Part shown: in pieces, positions 25,680 through 35,687 of the stretch | Position numbering within the stretch: position 1 is the stretch's first letter | Layout of the letters: each line of letters starts with the position of its first letter | Source: CBDDKU01 sp965230375 | GTDB taxonomy: Bacteria > Bacteroidota > Bacteroidia > Flavobacteriales_D > Cryomorphaceae | NCBI GenBank assembly: GCA_965230375.1 | Contig: CBDDKU010000001.1 | Coordinates: 1 to 64,000 of the forward strand | Length of the DNA: 64,000 bases | Direction: 5' to 3' | The notes under the pieces: generated by a model | The model's database searches: none | What the model was told of the DNA's origin: nothing | The model's input: the letters and a program-made list of their open reading frames with translations, nothing else | Translations under genes and position numbers: made by a program

Positions 25680-26488
25680 ACTGCTACTTGATGATCTCTG
25701 AGAACATCATTTAAGGAAGTTTTCAAGTCAGTGCTGGCTTTTCTTTTCCCAATGATCAGTGCACAAGACACCTGATAATCACCAGCTGGAAATGATTTGG
25801 TGTACGAACCGGGTATGACTACAGACCTTTCGGGAACAGCGCCCTTGTGAGTTACAGGTGAATCGCCCGTAACATCAATAATGTGTGTAGACTTCGTCAA
25901 TACAACATTGGCTCCAAGTACGGCTTCTTTGCCAACTCTTACGCCTTCAACCACGATACTGCGCGAGCCAATAAACGCGCCATCTTCAATTATAACCGGA
26001 GCAGCCTGTAAAGGCTCTAAAACTCCACCAATTCCTACCCCGCCACTGAGGTGAACATTCTTACCAATTTGAGCGCAGCTCCCAACAGTGGCCCAGGTGT
26101 CAACCATGGTGTTTTCATCCACATAAGCACCAATATTCACGTAGCTCGGCATCATGACCACACCATTGCCCAGGAATGCTCCATATCGCGCAATAGCATG
26201 CGGTACCACACGGACACCTTGAGAATGATAGTCTTTTTTGAGAGCCATTTTATCGTGAAACTCAAATGGTCCCACTTCAATTGTTTCCATCTGTCTGATA
26301 GGGAAGTAAAGTAATACGGCTTTTTTTACCCACTCATTCACTTGCCAGTCATCTCCACTTGGTTCAGCACATCTCAAGGTGCCTTTGTCTACTTGTTCTA
26401 GGGTAGACTCAATGGCATTTAATACTTCTTTATCATTCAGCAGCGAGCGGTCAGCCCATGCTTTTTCTATCAATTCTTGGTGACTCAT
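25676..26488 (-). CDS. dapD: 2,3,4,5-tetrahydropyridine-2,6-dicarboxylate N-succinyltransferase DapD
   Basis: A 270-residue left-handed beta-helix acyltransferase matching DapD in length and sequence: an N-terminal helical domain, VVPHAIARYGAFLGNGVVMMPSYVNIGAYVDENTMVDTWATVGSCAQIGKNVHLSGGVGIGGVLEPLQA (about 97-165) and a C-terminal PGSYTKSFPAGDYQVSCALIIGKR. It transfers succinyl from succinyl-CoA to tetrahydrodipicolinate in the lysine/diaminopimelate pathway, feeding peptidoglycan synthesis. A TATCTTTG -7 box precedes it. It is coupled to the GT9 gene downstream. Confidence 0.97.
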   Translation of the reverse strand: MSHQELIEKAWADRSLLNDKEVLNAIESTLEQVDKGTLRCAEPSGDDWQVNEWVKKAVLLYFPIRQMETIEVGPFEFHDKMALKKDYHSQGVRVVPHAIARYGAFLGNGVVMMPSYVNIGAYVDENTMVDTWATVGSCAQIGKNVHLSGGVGIGGVLEPLQAAPVIIEDGAFIGSRSIVVEGVRVGKEAVLGANVVLTKSTHIIDVTGDSPVTHKGAVPERSVVIPGSYTKSFPAGDYQVSCALIIGKRKASTDLKTSLNDVLRDHQVAV

Positions 26489-26505
26489 ATGTTCAATTTG
26501 GAGTC

Positions 26506-26513
26506 CAAAGATA
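26506..26513 (-). promoter_or_regulatory. -7 promoter box for dapD
   Basis: TATCTTTG on the minus strand, 18 bp before the dapD ATG, matches TAnnTTTG. No convincing -33 element was found. Confidence 0.45.
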
Positions 26514-26542
26514 CAATCGTAATCAGGTTTGACAGGGTTTGA

Positions 26543-27976
26543 CTATTCCTTCACAATTTTCCAGGATTGACTGCCTTCATTGCTAGTGAGATAAACAATG
26601 TAAGTTCCCGCCGGGATGCCCGAAATATCAATCGAGTTTTTTCCTTTTTCTAATCGAGCATCCATGACATATCGCCCTTGAGTGTCTCTTATTACCAGCT
26701 CTCCGTGCTCCTTGTCGAGCTCAATTTCGATTTCTTTTGAAGTAGGGTTGGGGTAAGGCAATCGTTTCTTAACCTTGTTTGATTGAAATGAGTTCGTGAC
26801 TATACAAGGTGTGGCAATCTCGCTAAAGAACTCATAGACTTCAACGAGAGCAGGTTGCACACAGTCGCCATGATTGGCACCGGGTAATACATTAATGGCT
26901 TCAACATCTTCAGCACCTGCATCCGTCATCCACGTTTCAGTTTCAGTGCTGTTCGAGAAAAAGACTTGCTCATCTCCACTGCAGTAAAATAGTCTGAGTG
27001 GCATCTCGGGTACCCAATTGTAATTGTCATTGTCTGCCAAGGCGACTCTCAGTGGATGATTTGGGTTTGATTCAAAATTTGCTAGGGTAGTATCCACCAA
27101 AAGTTCGCTGGTTAGAGAAGGTAAAATGTTGTTTACCACATTCATGCTGTAGCTATTCTGGGCTCCATCAAAATAGGGCGCGACATCTTCTGCGTAGGGC
27201 ATGTTGACCACATCAGAAAGTTCGGAATAAAGGTTTCCGTATGCAGCTTGAAAGCTTACAAGTGTATAAATGATGTAACCTGGGTTGCTATAAGGCTCGT
27301 CGCTTAAGATCACTTCTGTTTGGGTGCCTGAGAGCTGATAAGGACCGCTGCAAGGCGCCCCTGCTAGAATACCGTACTCCTGAAGCATTCCATTTTCCTG
27401 GGCGTATTTAAGAGTGCCCATGGCAGCATGACCACCTTGAGAATATCCTGTAATAAACGCCTCGCCATTGTTTTGAACTCCGCCTTGATCCTGAAGAAAT
27501 GTCCTAGCCGCTGTAATTAAATCTAATGTGGCAGTGGCCTGAGTTTTCTGATGTAAATAGGGATGTATACCAGGATTTTCTCCTAACCCTAGGTAGTCGG
27601 GGGCCACTGTGATAAAACCTGAGCTAGCAAACACGCGCGCCAGGATTGACTCGGGATTATTCTGAGAAGGAGCATCCAATTGTTTAAGCACGGTTCCATG
27701 ACAATAGGCCGCTAACGGAAAGTATTCACACGCGTCGGAGACGGGAATAGCTAAACCACCTGAAGCATTCGTTTGGTTTCCATCAAGATCCTGGGTCGTG
27801 TATATGATTTTGTAATAATCAACATCGTAGACACCCGGGACTTCTGAAAACGAATTCAAAACCGTAGCTGATGTTGTATTCAAGTACTCGGCTGAAACGA
27901 AATCCTGCCCATTACAGAACCCACCGACGAGCAGGGCCATGAGCAATATTGGAAAGGTAGTTTTTGTTTTCATCAT
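26543..27976 (-). CDS. secreted alpha/beta hydrolase (lipase-like) with T9SS sorting domain
   Basis: A 477-residue protein with signal peptide (MKTKTTFPILLMALLVGGFCNGQ). The core (about 45-385) is an alpha/beta hydrolase related to secretory lipases: AAYCHGTV, VAPDYLGLGENPGIHPYL, nucleophile S179 in GYSQGGHA, a likely acid in LFYCSGDEQV and a likely His in PGANHGDCV. The segment TKIIYTTQD.DG...ASGGLAIPV at the start is typical of this lipase/prolyl-peptidase-like group. The C-terminal 75 residues (YPNPTSKEIEIEL ... GTYIVYLTSN) are a type A sorting domain, so it is probably secreted and attached to the cell surface. Substrate unknown (acyl ester or peptide). Confidence 0.87.
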   Translation of the reverse strand: MMKTKTTFPILLMALLVGGFCNGQDFVSAEYLNTTSATVLNSFSEVPGVYDVDYYKIIYTTQDLDGNQTNASGGLAIPVSDACEYFPLAAYCHGTVLKQLDAPSQNNPESILARVFASSGFITVAPDYLGLGENPGIHPYLHQKTQATATLDLITAARTFLQDQGGVQNNGEAFITGYSQGGHAAMGTLKYAQENGMLQEYGILAGAPCSGPYQLSGTQTEVILSDEPYSNPGYIIYTLVSFQAAYGNLYSELSDVVNMPYAEDVAPYFDGAQNSYSMNVVNNILPSLTSELLVDTTLANFESNPNHPLRVALADNDNYNWVPEMPLRLFYCSGDEQVFFSNSTETETWMTDAGAEDVEAINVLPGANHGDCVQPALVEVYEFFSEIATPCIVTNSFQSNKVKKRLPYPNPTSKEIEIELDKEHGELVIRDTQGRYVMDARLEKGKNSIDISGIPAGTYIVYLTSNEGSQSWKIVKE

Positions 27977-28003
27977 GAGTACAAGATAAGAAGTGAAGTC
28001 TGT

Positions 28004-28011
28004 TATTTTTG
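28004..28011 (+). promoter_or_regulatory. -7 promoter box for ruvX
   Basis: TATTTTTG matches TAnnTTTG and lies 4 bp before the ruvX ATG, implying a nearly leaderless transcript. No matching -33 TTTG at 19 bp. Confidence 0.35.
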
Positions 28012-28015
28012 CACC

Positions 28016-28429
28016 ATGTCTCGGATTTTAGCTATTGACTTTGGTGGAAAGCGTTGTGGAATTGCGGAAACAGATGACCTCAAGCTTATTGCATCGCCAC
28101 TCACCACGGTGCCATCCAAAGAGCTTTTAACCTTTCTGGCCGACTATCACAAGAAATATGAAATTGAACGATTAGTGGTGGGGTTACCATTGAGAGCAAG
28201 TGGTGAAGTATCCGCAATCGAGGAGAAGATAGCGGAGTTTTTAAAGAAGTTTTCCAAGCAATTTAAAGGGATAGAGGTGGTTAGGCAAGATGAATCGCAT
28301 TCTTCATCAGCAGCGGTTTCGGCAATGATACAGGCAGGAGTGGGAAAGGAAAAGAGACGTGTGAAAGAGAACGTGGATAAAGTTAGCGCAGCAATTATCC
28401 TTCAGAGATACATGGGGATTAGCTATTAA
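28016..28429 (+). CDS. ruvX: putative pre-16S rRNA nuclease / Holliday junction resolvase RuvX (YqgF)
   Basis: A 137-residue RNase H-fold protein of normal YqgF length. Motifs: ILAIDFGGKRCGIAETD with catalytic D8, ERLVVGLPLRASGE with the conserved GLP (about 60), VVRQDESHSSSAA with the acidic residue in the D/E-E-x-x-S/T position, and the C-terminal VDKVSAAIILQRYM with the third acidic residue. Family members process the 5' end of 16S rRNA precursors, with an older proposal as a Holliday junction resolvase. Its stop shares TTAA with the converging tamL gene. Confidence 0.94.
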   Translation: MSRILAIDFGGKRCGIAETDDLKLIASPLTTVPSKELLTFLADYHKKYEIERLVVGLPLRASGEVSAIEEKIAEFLKKFSKQFKGIEVVRQDESHSSSAAVSAMIQAGVGKEKRRVKENVDKVSAAIILQRYMGISY

Positions 28430-30702
28430 AATGGATAACCGATAGCCAGGTTCCAGATCAAATAGTCTTTGCGGTAATCGCGGCTGAAGCTCATCTTATC
28501 GCCAACCCATTTGTCGCCTTCAGCGCGATATGGGATAGATAGAGGAATACCTAAATCAAGCCGAACGATAACGAAATCTAAGTTGAGCCTGACTCCAAAT
28601 CCGGTATTGACAGCCATTTGACTCAGGAAAGTATCAAAGTTGAACTCACCACCTGGCCTAGCTTCGGAAGCGTTTTTCAACCAAACGTTCCCAAGGTCAA
28701 CAAACACGGCCCCTTCGAAATAAGGCCCCATATCGAATCGGTTCTCGAAATTCGTTTCGATAAGAATGTCTCCTGACTGATCGAAGAAGCTTTCATCGCC
28801 CAGCTCTTCGTTACGGTAGGTTCCAGGTCCGATAGATCTGGCTTGAAACCCTCTGAGCGAAGATGCTCCACCAACGAAAAACTGCTTAGAGAAGGGGAGG
28901 GCAGTGCTGTTGGAATATGGAATTCCCAATCCCACATTCTGACGAATAACCAATTCATTGTATTTGCTCCACTTAAAGTAAAACCTGTAGTCGGCTTGCA
29001 TCCTGAAATACTGAGCGTAAGGCACGCCTGCAAAGGTATATTGGCCATTTTCGTTTTTCGAAAAATTACCGATTTCACTAATGCCGTTGAGAAGATTTCC
29101 AGCAATCTCAACGGATCCACCGAAATAGGACCTTATCGATCTATTTCGTTGATATGGCGGGGAGTGAGAAAAACTGTACGAAGATCCCAAAATGACCTGA
29201 TCTTCAAAACTCTCTCTTGATAGAATGTTTTGGTCAAACAGTTCTTCCAACCGATCAGATGACTCTAAGAGTCGCACATAATCGAAGCTCACGAGTCGAT
29301 ATTCATTTTGAGTATATCGATCCCTCAACCATTCAAATCCATAACTGAAACTGGAACTGGTTTGAGCATAATATTCTGGCTGATTGTACAATCGATATTG
29401 AACCCTATACTTGGTTTTGGGAATGAATCCAGTCCTTTTTTTCGAGCGAAGAATTCCTCCGAGTCGCGGGAAATAAAGGCTAGCCTGTAAATCGACTTCA
29501 TAGGAGTCCAACCCTTTTCGCGAACCTGAAAGCTGGGTTTCATACCTCCCGATGGCGGTAACTCTCAGCTTCTCTGCACCTCTGAACAGATTTCGGTTGT
29601 AGTACTCTGTTTGGAGTCCGGGTCCTGTGAAGTTTGTAGAAGTGGTCGATAAATTGAACTCTGTTCTGAGCGAGTGCTTTCTTCTTGGGGTGGCTAACAA
29701 TCGAGCTTTTATCGATGGAATTGTTGATGCCGAATCCTCAACGTATTGCACATTGACGAATTGAAACACTTCGAGGTGATTTAACTGTTTCAGGGTGAGC
29801 TCTTCATCTAATTTTGAATAGAGTTCTCCCGGTCTGTAAGCTACGAAGGGTTTGAGTTTTATCGGATCTATGAAGAGTTGATTGGTGTCTACAACTACCT
29901 TCAAGCTGTCTCCCAGGGTCACTGTATTTTTCGAGTTAACAGCCAAATTGAGCGATGCTTCGCTTAGGGTATAAGGCTTCAGAAATGCCGGAGGGATGTC
30001 TTTTTGTTGATCGAGCTTCAAACGCACTTTTTTCTCACCATCATTACTGTCCGCCAGAAAATAAAGGTAGTCGGATGAGTAATAGTAGTATCCTCTATCC
30101 CTGAGCTCTCTGGTAATATTCTTCCGTTCTTCTTTCAGTTTGGCCGTGCTGTACAAATCTTCTTGTTGAAGAACCGTCTTCTCTTTTCTGAACTCGTCAA
30201 TAATCTTACAAATCTCAGTGGTGTCCTGACATTGATAGATGGTGTCGAGATAATACGGCTCGTGCAAAGTGATCAAATAGACGGCTTTAGCCTTGTGTTT
30301 CGATGAATCGATTCTCGTTTCGATACTCGACCGAAAGAAGCCATTGTTTGCAAGCTTATGCCGGAGTATGCGCTCATTTTTCTGAGAATCTAGGCTTGAT
30401 AGATAAGAAGGTGCGCTACCCAATTTGTACTTGATCCAATGTTTTACTCCTTTGTCTTTTTGCGGTGATTCTATAGACTGATATAGCCATGTTCCTGGAC
30501 GGCTCATGAAAAACCTTCTAGTAGCCTTTGGCTTAAAGTCTTTATCTAATTCGTTTTGAACGTACTTCGGAATGTTCTCCTTTCCATCGACATATTCAAT
30601 TTCATGACCTTCGAAATACTTTTCCCCTTCTGGCAAATACTTATTTGCAGAACAAGCAGTCAAAAGTGCGACCAATGCTATGTAAAACCCGACCTTTTTC
30701 AC
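28426..30702 (-). CDS. TamL, lipoprotein-type Omp85/TamA homologue
   Basis: A 758-residue Omp85 protein with a lipoprotein signal (LLTAC, Cys17) rather than a plain signal peptide, the hallmark of TamL of Bacteroidota. The N-terminal half (about 30-370) holds POTRA-like repeats (LRHKLANNGFFRSSIETRID, LYSKLDEELTLKQLNHLEVFQFVNVQYV); the C-terminal half is a 16-strand barrel with the PFSKQFFVGGASSLRGFQARSIGPG segment, carrying the conserved V/IRG-x-[FY] loop signature, and a terminal aromatic. It works with TamB in the insertion or lipid supply of the outer membrane. The tamB stop overlaps its start by ATGA-type 4 bp, so the pair is an operon. Confidence 0.93.
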   Translation of the reverse strand: MKKVGFYIALVALLTACSANKYLPEGEKYFEGHEIEYVDGKENIPKYVQNELDKDFKPKATRRFFMSRPGTWLYQSIESPQKDKGVKHWIKYKLGSAPSYLSSLDSQKNERILRHKLANNGFFRSSIETRIDSSKHKAKAVYLITLHEPYYLDTIYQCQDTTEICKIIDEFRKEKTVLQQEDLYSTAKLKEERKNITRELRDRGYYYYSSDYLYFLADSNDGEKKVRLKLDQQKDIPPAFLKPYTLSEASLNLAVNSKNTVTLGDSLKVVVDTNQLFIDPIKLKPFVAYRPGELYSKLDEELTLKQLNHLEVFQFVNVQYVEDSASTIPSIKARLLATPRRKHSLRTEFNLSTTSTNFTGPGLQTEYYNRNLFRGAEKLRVTAIGRYETQLSGSRKGLDSYEVDLQASLYFPRLGGILRSKKRTGFIPKTKYRVQYRLYNQPEYYAQTSSSFSYGFEWLRDRYTQNEYRLVSFDYVRLLESSDRLEELFDQNILSRESFEDQVILGSSYSFSHSPPYQRNRSIRSYFGGSVEIAGNLLNGISEIGNFSKNENGQYTFAGVPYAQYFRMQADYRFYFKWSKYNELVIRQNVGLGIPYSNSTALPFSKQFFVGGASSLRGFQARSIGPGTYRNEELGDESFFDQSGDILIETNFENRFDMGPYFEGAVFVDLGNVWLKNASEARPGGEFNFDTFLSQMAVNTGFGVRLNLDFVIVRLDLGIPLSIPYRAEGDKWVGDKMSFSRDYRKDYLIWNLAIGYPF

Positions 30703-33700
30703 TCTTCTTTCTTTTCGTCCTCTTCTTCTTGTTCTACTTCATTCTCTTTGGGCTTTTCAAATATTTGATCCAATCGATCAAAATCGCGTTGAAATACAAC
30801 TCCAGCCCCAGTTCGCGTAATTCGACCAACTACAATGTCTTCGAGGTCCGTTTTTGAGTATACCTTGAATCGGTATCTCCCATCGGGAGTAAGCTTGTAC
30901 TCAACCGAAACATTGGTCATTACCCTTTCGTCGCTTCTGGCATTTACGCTATTATCCTCAATAGCAATGGTAGACCCGACTTTCACCACCATGCGATCGT
31001 CGAGAAAGGCCTTTTCAATATCGATGTTCAAGTCAGTGTTTCCTTGCCCAGCGGCAACTTCGTATGACTGTAGATCAAAATTGACATCTACTCCCGAAAT
31101 GTATTGGTCACTGAGCGAGTTTAATTGCTGGGAGAGGATTTGACTCGCACTATTTCTAGCTTGGTTTTGGACTAGGTTTTGATCTGAATTTGAATCAGAA
31201 GTGATAAAGGTATTGAGTACAAGTAGAGCAAATACTTGCTTGTTCAATTCGTTTTCATCTTGTGCTAACTCGTTCAAGCGGGCTTCGACTGCTCCACCGA
31301 ATGCTCCACGGCGATCATCGGGTAGCCTGATGCTAAATTCAATATTGGGACTCAGGAGGTCACCACTCATTTTCATTACTACTTCAAAAGGAAGCTGTTC
31401 TTGGAATGATTCCGCCGCGGCCGAATTTCCACTTACAGACATAAGATTCGCAACGTTGGCATTAGTGCGGTACATGGCCGTAATCTCAACCGTCGCTTCC
31501 ATCGGATCTCCGTTCCAAGTAACTGAGCTACCCTTTTGGAAATTAAAAGTCCGCTTCGCAATATTGTAAAAGGTCATTTTGTAGAACCCATCTTTCACCA
31601 TGTAAGTTCCGTTTAGCCTGATATTTCCAGCACGGTCGTACGATGCTCCAATTTGACCTCCACCTTTTATTTCGAGGTAATCTCCCGCAAGGCTGTCAAT
31701 GATAACTCGGAAGATTGCATTCTCATCAATGAATAGTCCACCAGTCAGCTCAACGGCGTTTGATACATATTGGTTTGATTGAATGACATTCTCTTTTTCT
31801 CTTGTCAGGATTACTTCGTCTTCCGAAAGGTCAAAGTCCGTCCAGGTGATCAAATCTTCGTTTAATTCTTCGTCAAAATCTGACTCTGGCACGGTATAGG
31901 TGACTTCAGTTTTATCGAGGATATGTACTTCGGCCTCGATCTTTGGGCTCAAGGCCGGGCCTTTCACACTGATATCTGTCGAAGCTAGCATTTTTCCATA
32001 CAAGCTACTGTTCTCTTCGGCCGTGACATTGAGTAGACCAAAGTTTTCTGATCTAATTCTAAAATCGGTTTGAAAATCCTGAAAATACTCATGGGTAACT
32101 TTACCGCTTAGAAAGAGTTTGTTGTCGAACGAATCGCGGATGGTGAAGTCTTTAAACTGAATGAGTCCTGAACTCAACTCAAGTCGCTGATTGTTGATTT
32201 TGTATAGTTCACCATTTGCGCTCAGCCTGAATGCGACATCGTTGAAATTGAGATTCCCTTTCACGACAGGTTTTGCAACTGTTCCTTCTACTGACATCAC
32301 GCCATTTATAGCTCCAGATCCTTCAGAAAGATACTCGGGAACTACTCTTGTAAGCGCAGCCATCTCCAATCGGTCAATATTTACGGTCACATTGATATCG
32401 GGATCCTTGGCATCGACATTTCTGAATGTCCCATTTGCCTTCATTTTCAGGTCATCACCGTCGGTTCCGACCAAAATGGCATAGGCTTGATTCTCATTAC
32501 TTGTTTCCCAAGTGAAGTGTCCCATACCGACATCCAGTAGCGTGAGATCGTCTATTCTTCCCGATCCCGAAAAGGAGCCATTCAGGTTATAGCTTAAACT
32601 TCCAAAAAGCTCTCCGGTTGCAAGCGGAGCTGATGATGTGAATATGTTCGAAACATAACCAAGGTCGAAAGAAGAAGCCGTGAAGTTAATTACTTCTTCA
32701 TCGAGCGGCTTGCGAACACTCAGTTGGTCTTTACCTTTTGAAATTTCAAAATTTTCAATTTCAAATTTTTCAGGTCCAATAGCTATTCTATTCGAATCAT
32801 TTAATGTCCAACTTTCATAGTTGAGAATAAGTGGTGATATGAGTCGAACTTCAAGCTTATCTTCGATGTCGGTACGTGCCCGCAACACCTGTGTATCGAA
32901 ATGGTACTTCAATGAATCCTCTTCATCTCTGATGGCAAATTCCAATAGTGTTTCCTTCCGTGTGGACATGGAAGACAGGGAGATATGCTGTACGCCTAAG
33001 GAGTCTATTGTAACCTGCTCAATCAGTAACTCCGCCCTAACTCCATCACTATCTCCTTCCATGATTACTGAAAGGCTATCTACCTCGATATCGTCGTACT
33101 GGACTCTTGGCAGAATAAAATTCATTGAAAGATCTTTCTCCTTTGGATTGTAGTTGATTTGGGCTTCAGCAGTTTTAAACTCCTTCAATTTCGGAAAGAA
33201 CACTTCTCGAATATCTTTTGAATCACGAGCCTTCAATCTGGCTTTCCAATAAGCGGTTGAGTCTTGAAGCTCAAGCTTACCGTTTGCAATCATTTTAGCT
33301 ATGGCCTTACTAATTTCTTGTGGTGTGCGATTTGAAACCGACTCCATCTCCAACATATTCGTTTGCAAGCGGGCATTTGTAGAATCTGGTGAGATGAATA
33401 TGTCTGCGTATAGAGAATCGAGCTCAAGGCGATTTCCAGATTTCAAGACTATGATGTCGTCAATTTTCAGGTTTGCGCGTTGGAATTCATCCGTTTGGTT
33501 GTAATCAGCTTCTATGTGAAACGTTGACCGGACATCCTCAGCAGTCAAGCCCAAAAGTTGAAAGTCGACACCTTCGATATCGCCAACCAGTTGGTAGGTT
33601 GCAGAGTCTGATAAATTTGCCCGAAAGGTGAAGTCAGAGATTAAGGCGCTATCTCTGATCTGTAGGGTGGAGTGAAGACTATCGTTATTGAGTTCGGCAT

Positions 33701-35585
33701 AAATATCGACTCCCTTCAAACGTTTGTCTTCAAGAGTCAATTCATCGGTATGGAAGTTTAGCGTACCAGCTCTATAATCTCCTTTCTGTTCAAATGATCC
33801 ATCGGCTTCAAAATCGATATCTTGGAGCTGGTCTACTTGGGTTAGCCGATGTAGATCAATCGAATCACCTTCAAGATCGAAAGTCACCTTCATGCCTTCA
33901 GTCGATCTTGATCCATTCCCCATCATAGTGAGCATTCCAAGGCTCGATTCTACCTTCAGTCTCGTATTTATCTCATTTTTGAAATAGGTAGCATGTCCAT
34001 TCACCGCAATTTCCTCAGGAACCATCGCAGTATCTATTCCAGCATTTGCAGTAAACAAAATGATGTCTGAGCGAAACATTTCGATGTGAAGGGTGTCGAT
34101 CTTCAAGCCCGGATTTTTCAGATCCTTCAAGTCAATTACCCCAACTGTTTTGACTTCAGATTGGCCTATTTTCAAATTAGCTTTTGAAATATTGAACTGC
34201 TCGCGGGTACCACTGGCTTTCGTGTAAAGCTCGATATTGTTGGCTAGTTCTATACCTAAACTATCAGGTATAAACGGATTTATCAGTGCAGGGTCAATAG
34301 TTGCGTCCAACTTTCTGATATCGAAATCTATGAATTCCAGAGAGTCCATCACTAAGGCGATATCTGCGAAATTGATCTGACCATCTAAATTTAAGCGGCT
34401 ATCCATCGATTGAACTTCAAGCTCTTTAATGGTCGCACTTTTCTCATCAAGTATTAATCCACCAGATAGAGCGCTTAACTTAAGAGTATCGTTGTAGATG
34501 AGCTGAGCCGATTTGATTTGGGCGGCGTACAATGATGGGTTTACTTCGATATCGGAAATGGACAGACCCAATCTGGAAATCGACAAACTGGTATTTCCGG
34601 ATTGGTTTACACGAATCGAGTTTTCACTCATGTCGAAATTATCGACCTTCAATTCAATTGGCGCAAAAATGGAAGTTGTACTTGTGGTATCAGTGCTTTC
34701 AGCTAGAGTAAAGTCGGCGTGCGTTTCACTAATTTTTACTTTGGGAATATGAAAAACCAGTTGGTCCAGATCAAGCTTCTCGACTTCCACATCAATCGAT
34801 CCGACTTCAATGGCATAAAGTTCTTCAGGACTACCCGAATAGCCGATTTTGTTCTGATTAAGACTTAGTTTATTTACTCCAACATCAATTGCAATAGATT
34901 CGGAATCAGTCTCAGCCCCAGAACTCGTTGAGTCTGGCGAGGTTCCGATTCCTATCCACACATTCGATCGGTTGAATTGGATTTCATCAGCTCGGTACGT
35001 TGAAGTCAAAGTCGATAATTCATCCACAGACACTTTTAGTTTTCCTATAGAAAAGTCCATGGAGTCGCCACTGGTGCGATCGACATAGAGTAGTTTGGAC
35101 TCTGTAATTTGGGCGCTTCCCAGGGTGAAATCCCAAGGTTGGGTATCTGAGACAGGTTCATCAACTTCTTCGCTGTCTGGTGCAAAACTTTCAGCAATAA
35201 AGTCAAAGTCCCATCCACCATTTTTAAATCGAATAACTTGGGCATTTAGCCCATTAATCTCAACGCTCTCCAGACTAATGGTGTTGTCAAAGAGTGACTT
35301 CCAATTGATCTCCACATGAAGTTCATCGAATCGAGAAACTTGACCCGAATTAGGGTAGGTCAATTCCAAATTATAAATGGAAAGTCCTCTAGGCAAGTAG
35401 AGATCCAGTTCTCCTACGGTGGTTTGAGCCCCCGTTTTTTGATCAAAAAAGTCTACCCCTTTTCTCAGAACAAATTCTTGGAATGCACTGGTATTGATGC
35501 CAATAAGGATGATGGCAACAAGGACGACCGCAATGATGGCGATCCACTTTATCACTCGTAAAAGTTTACTCAGAAAATTGCGCAT
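30699..35585 (-). CDS. tamB: translocation/assembly module TamB (DUF490)
   Basis: A 1628-residue protein with an N-terminal inner-membrane anchor (residues about 12-30, VIKWIAIIAVVLVAIILIGI), a very long periplasmic beta-taco region of repeated amphipathic strands, and a C-terminal DUF490/TamB domain (from about 1200: LNGTYMVKDGFYKMTFYNIAKRTFNFQKGSSVTWNGDPMEATVEITAMYRT, and near the end DERVMTNVSVEYKLTPDGRYRFKVYSKTDLED). TamB-like (AsmA-superfamily) proteins bridge the inner and outer membranes and carry phospholipid or aid OMP assembly. The tail is a run of E and K. It is followed by tamL with a 4-bp overlap and divergent from the GT-C gene. Confidence 0.94.
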   Translation of the reverse strand: MRNFLSKLLRVIKWIAIIAVVLVAIILIGINTSAFQEFVLRKGVDFFDQKTGAQTTVGELDLYLPRGLSIYNLELTYPNSGQVSRFDELHVEINWKSLFDNTISLESVEINGLNAQVIRFKNGGWDFDFIAESFAPDSEEVDEPVSDTQPWDFTLGSAQITESKLLYVDRTSGDSMDFSIGKLKVSVDELSTLTSTYRADEIQFNRSNVWIGIGTSPDSTSSGAETDSESIAIDVGVNKLSLNQNKIGYSGSPEELYAIEVGSIDVEVEKLDLDQLVFHIPKVKISETHADFTLAESTDTTSTTSIFAPIELKVDNFDMSENSIRVNQSGNTSLSISRLGLSISDIEVNPSLYAAQIKSAQLIYNDTLKLSALSGGLILDEKSATIKELEVQSMDSRLNLDGQINFADIALVMDSLEFIDFDIRKLDATIDPALINPFIPDSLGIELANNIELYTKASGTREQFNISKANLKIGQSEVKTVGVIDLKDLKNPGLKIDTLHIEMFRSDIILFTANAGIDTAMVPEEIAVNGHATYFKNEINTRLKVESSLGMLTMMGNGSRSTEGMKVTFDLEGDSIDLHRLTQVDQLQDIDFEADGSFEQKGDYRAGTLNFHTDELTLEDKRLKGVDIYAELNNDSLHSTLQIRDSALISDFTFRANLSDSATYQLVGDIEGVDFQLLGLTAEDVRSTFHIEADYNQTDEFQRANLKIDDIIVLKSGNRLELDSLYADIFISPDSTNARLQTNMLEMESVSNRTPQEISKAIAKMIANGKLELQDSTAYWKARLKARDSKDIREVFFPKLKEFKTAEAQINYNPKEKDLSMNFILPRVQYDDIEVDSLSVIMEGDSDGVRAELLIEQVTIDSLGVQHISLSSMSTRKETLLEFAIRDEEDSLKYHFDTQVLRARTDIEDKLEVRLISPLILNYESWTLNDSNRIAIGPEKFEIENFEISKGKDQLSVRKPLDEEVINFTASSFDLGYVSNIFTSSAPLATGELFGSLSYNLNGSFSGSGRIDDLTLLDVGMGHFTWETSNENQAYAILVGTDGDDLKMKANGTFRNVDAKDPDINVTVNIDRLEMAALTRVVPEYLSEGSGAINGVMSVEGTVAKPVVKGNLNFNDVAFRLSANGELYKINNQRLELSSGLIQFKDFTIRDSFDNKLFLSGKVTHEYFQDFQTDFRIRSENFGLLNVTAEENSSLYGKMLASTDISVKGPALSPKIEAEVHILDKTEVTYTVPESDFDEELNEDLITWTDFDLSEDEVILTREKENVIQSNQYVSNAVELTGGLFIDENAIFRVIIDSLAGDYLEIKGGGQIGASYDRAGNIRLNGTYMVKDGFYKMTFYNIAKRTFNFQKGSSVTWNGDPMEATVEITAMYRTNANVANLMSVSGNSAAAESFQEQLPFEVVMKMSGDLLSPNIEFSIRLPDDRRGAFGGAVEARLNELAQDENELNKQVFALLVLNTFITSDSNSDQNLVQNQARNSASQILSQQLNSLSDQYISGVDVNFDLQSYEVAAGQGNTDLNIDIEKAFLDDRMVVKVGSTIAIEDNSVNARSDERVMTNVSVEYKLTPDGRYRFKVYSKTDLEDIVVGRITRTGAGVVFQRDFDRLDQIFEKPKENEVEQEEEDEKKEE

Positions 35586-35687
35586 TGGCGGGGCGACTGT
35601 CCTTTGCTCAAAAATAGTGGTTTGTTCTGGAACGATAGAAAAATCAAAGGTTCAATTCGATCTTTGATAGTTTGTAAATTGTCCGCT

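Noticed and set aside
30556..35561. Plus-strand frames opposite tamB and tamL
   Set aside because: They follow from codon bias of the two genes and lack any protein-like pattern.
35604..35687. TTG start 28 codons before the GT-C gene start
   Set aside because: The added residues are polar and basic and do not match the start of a membrane protein; GTG 35688 precedes the first helix directly.
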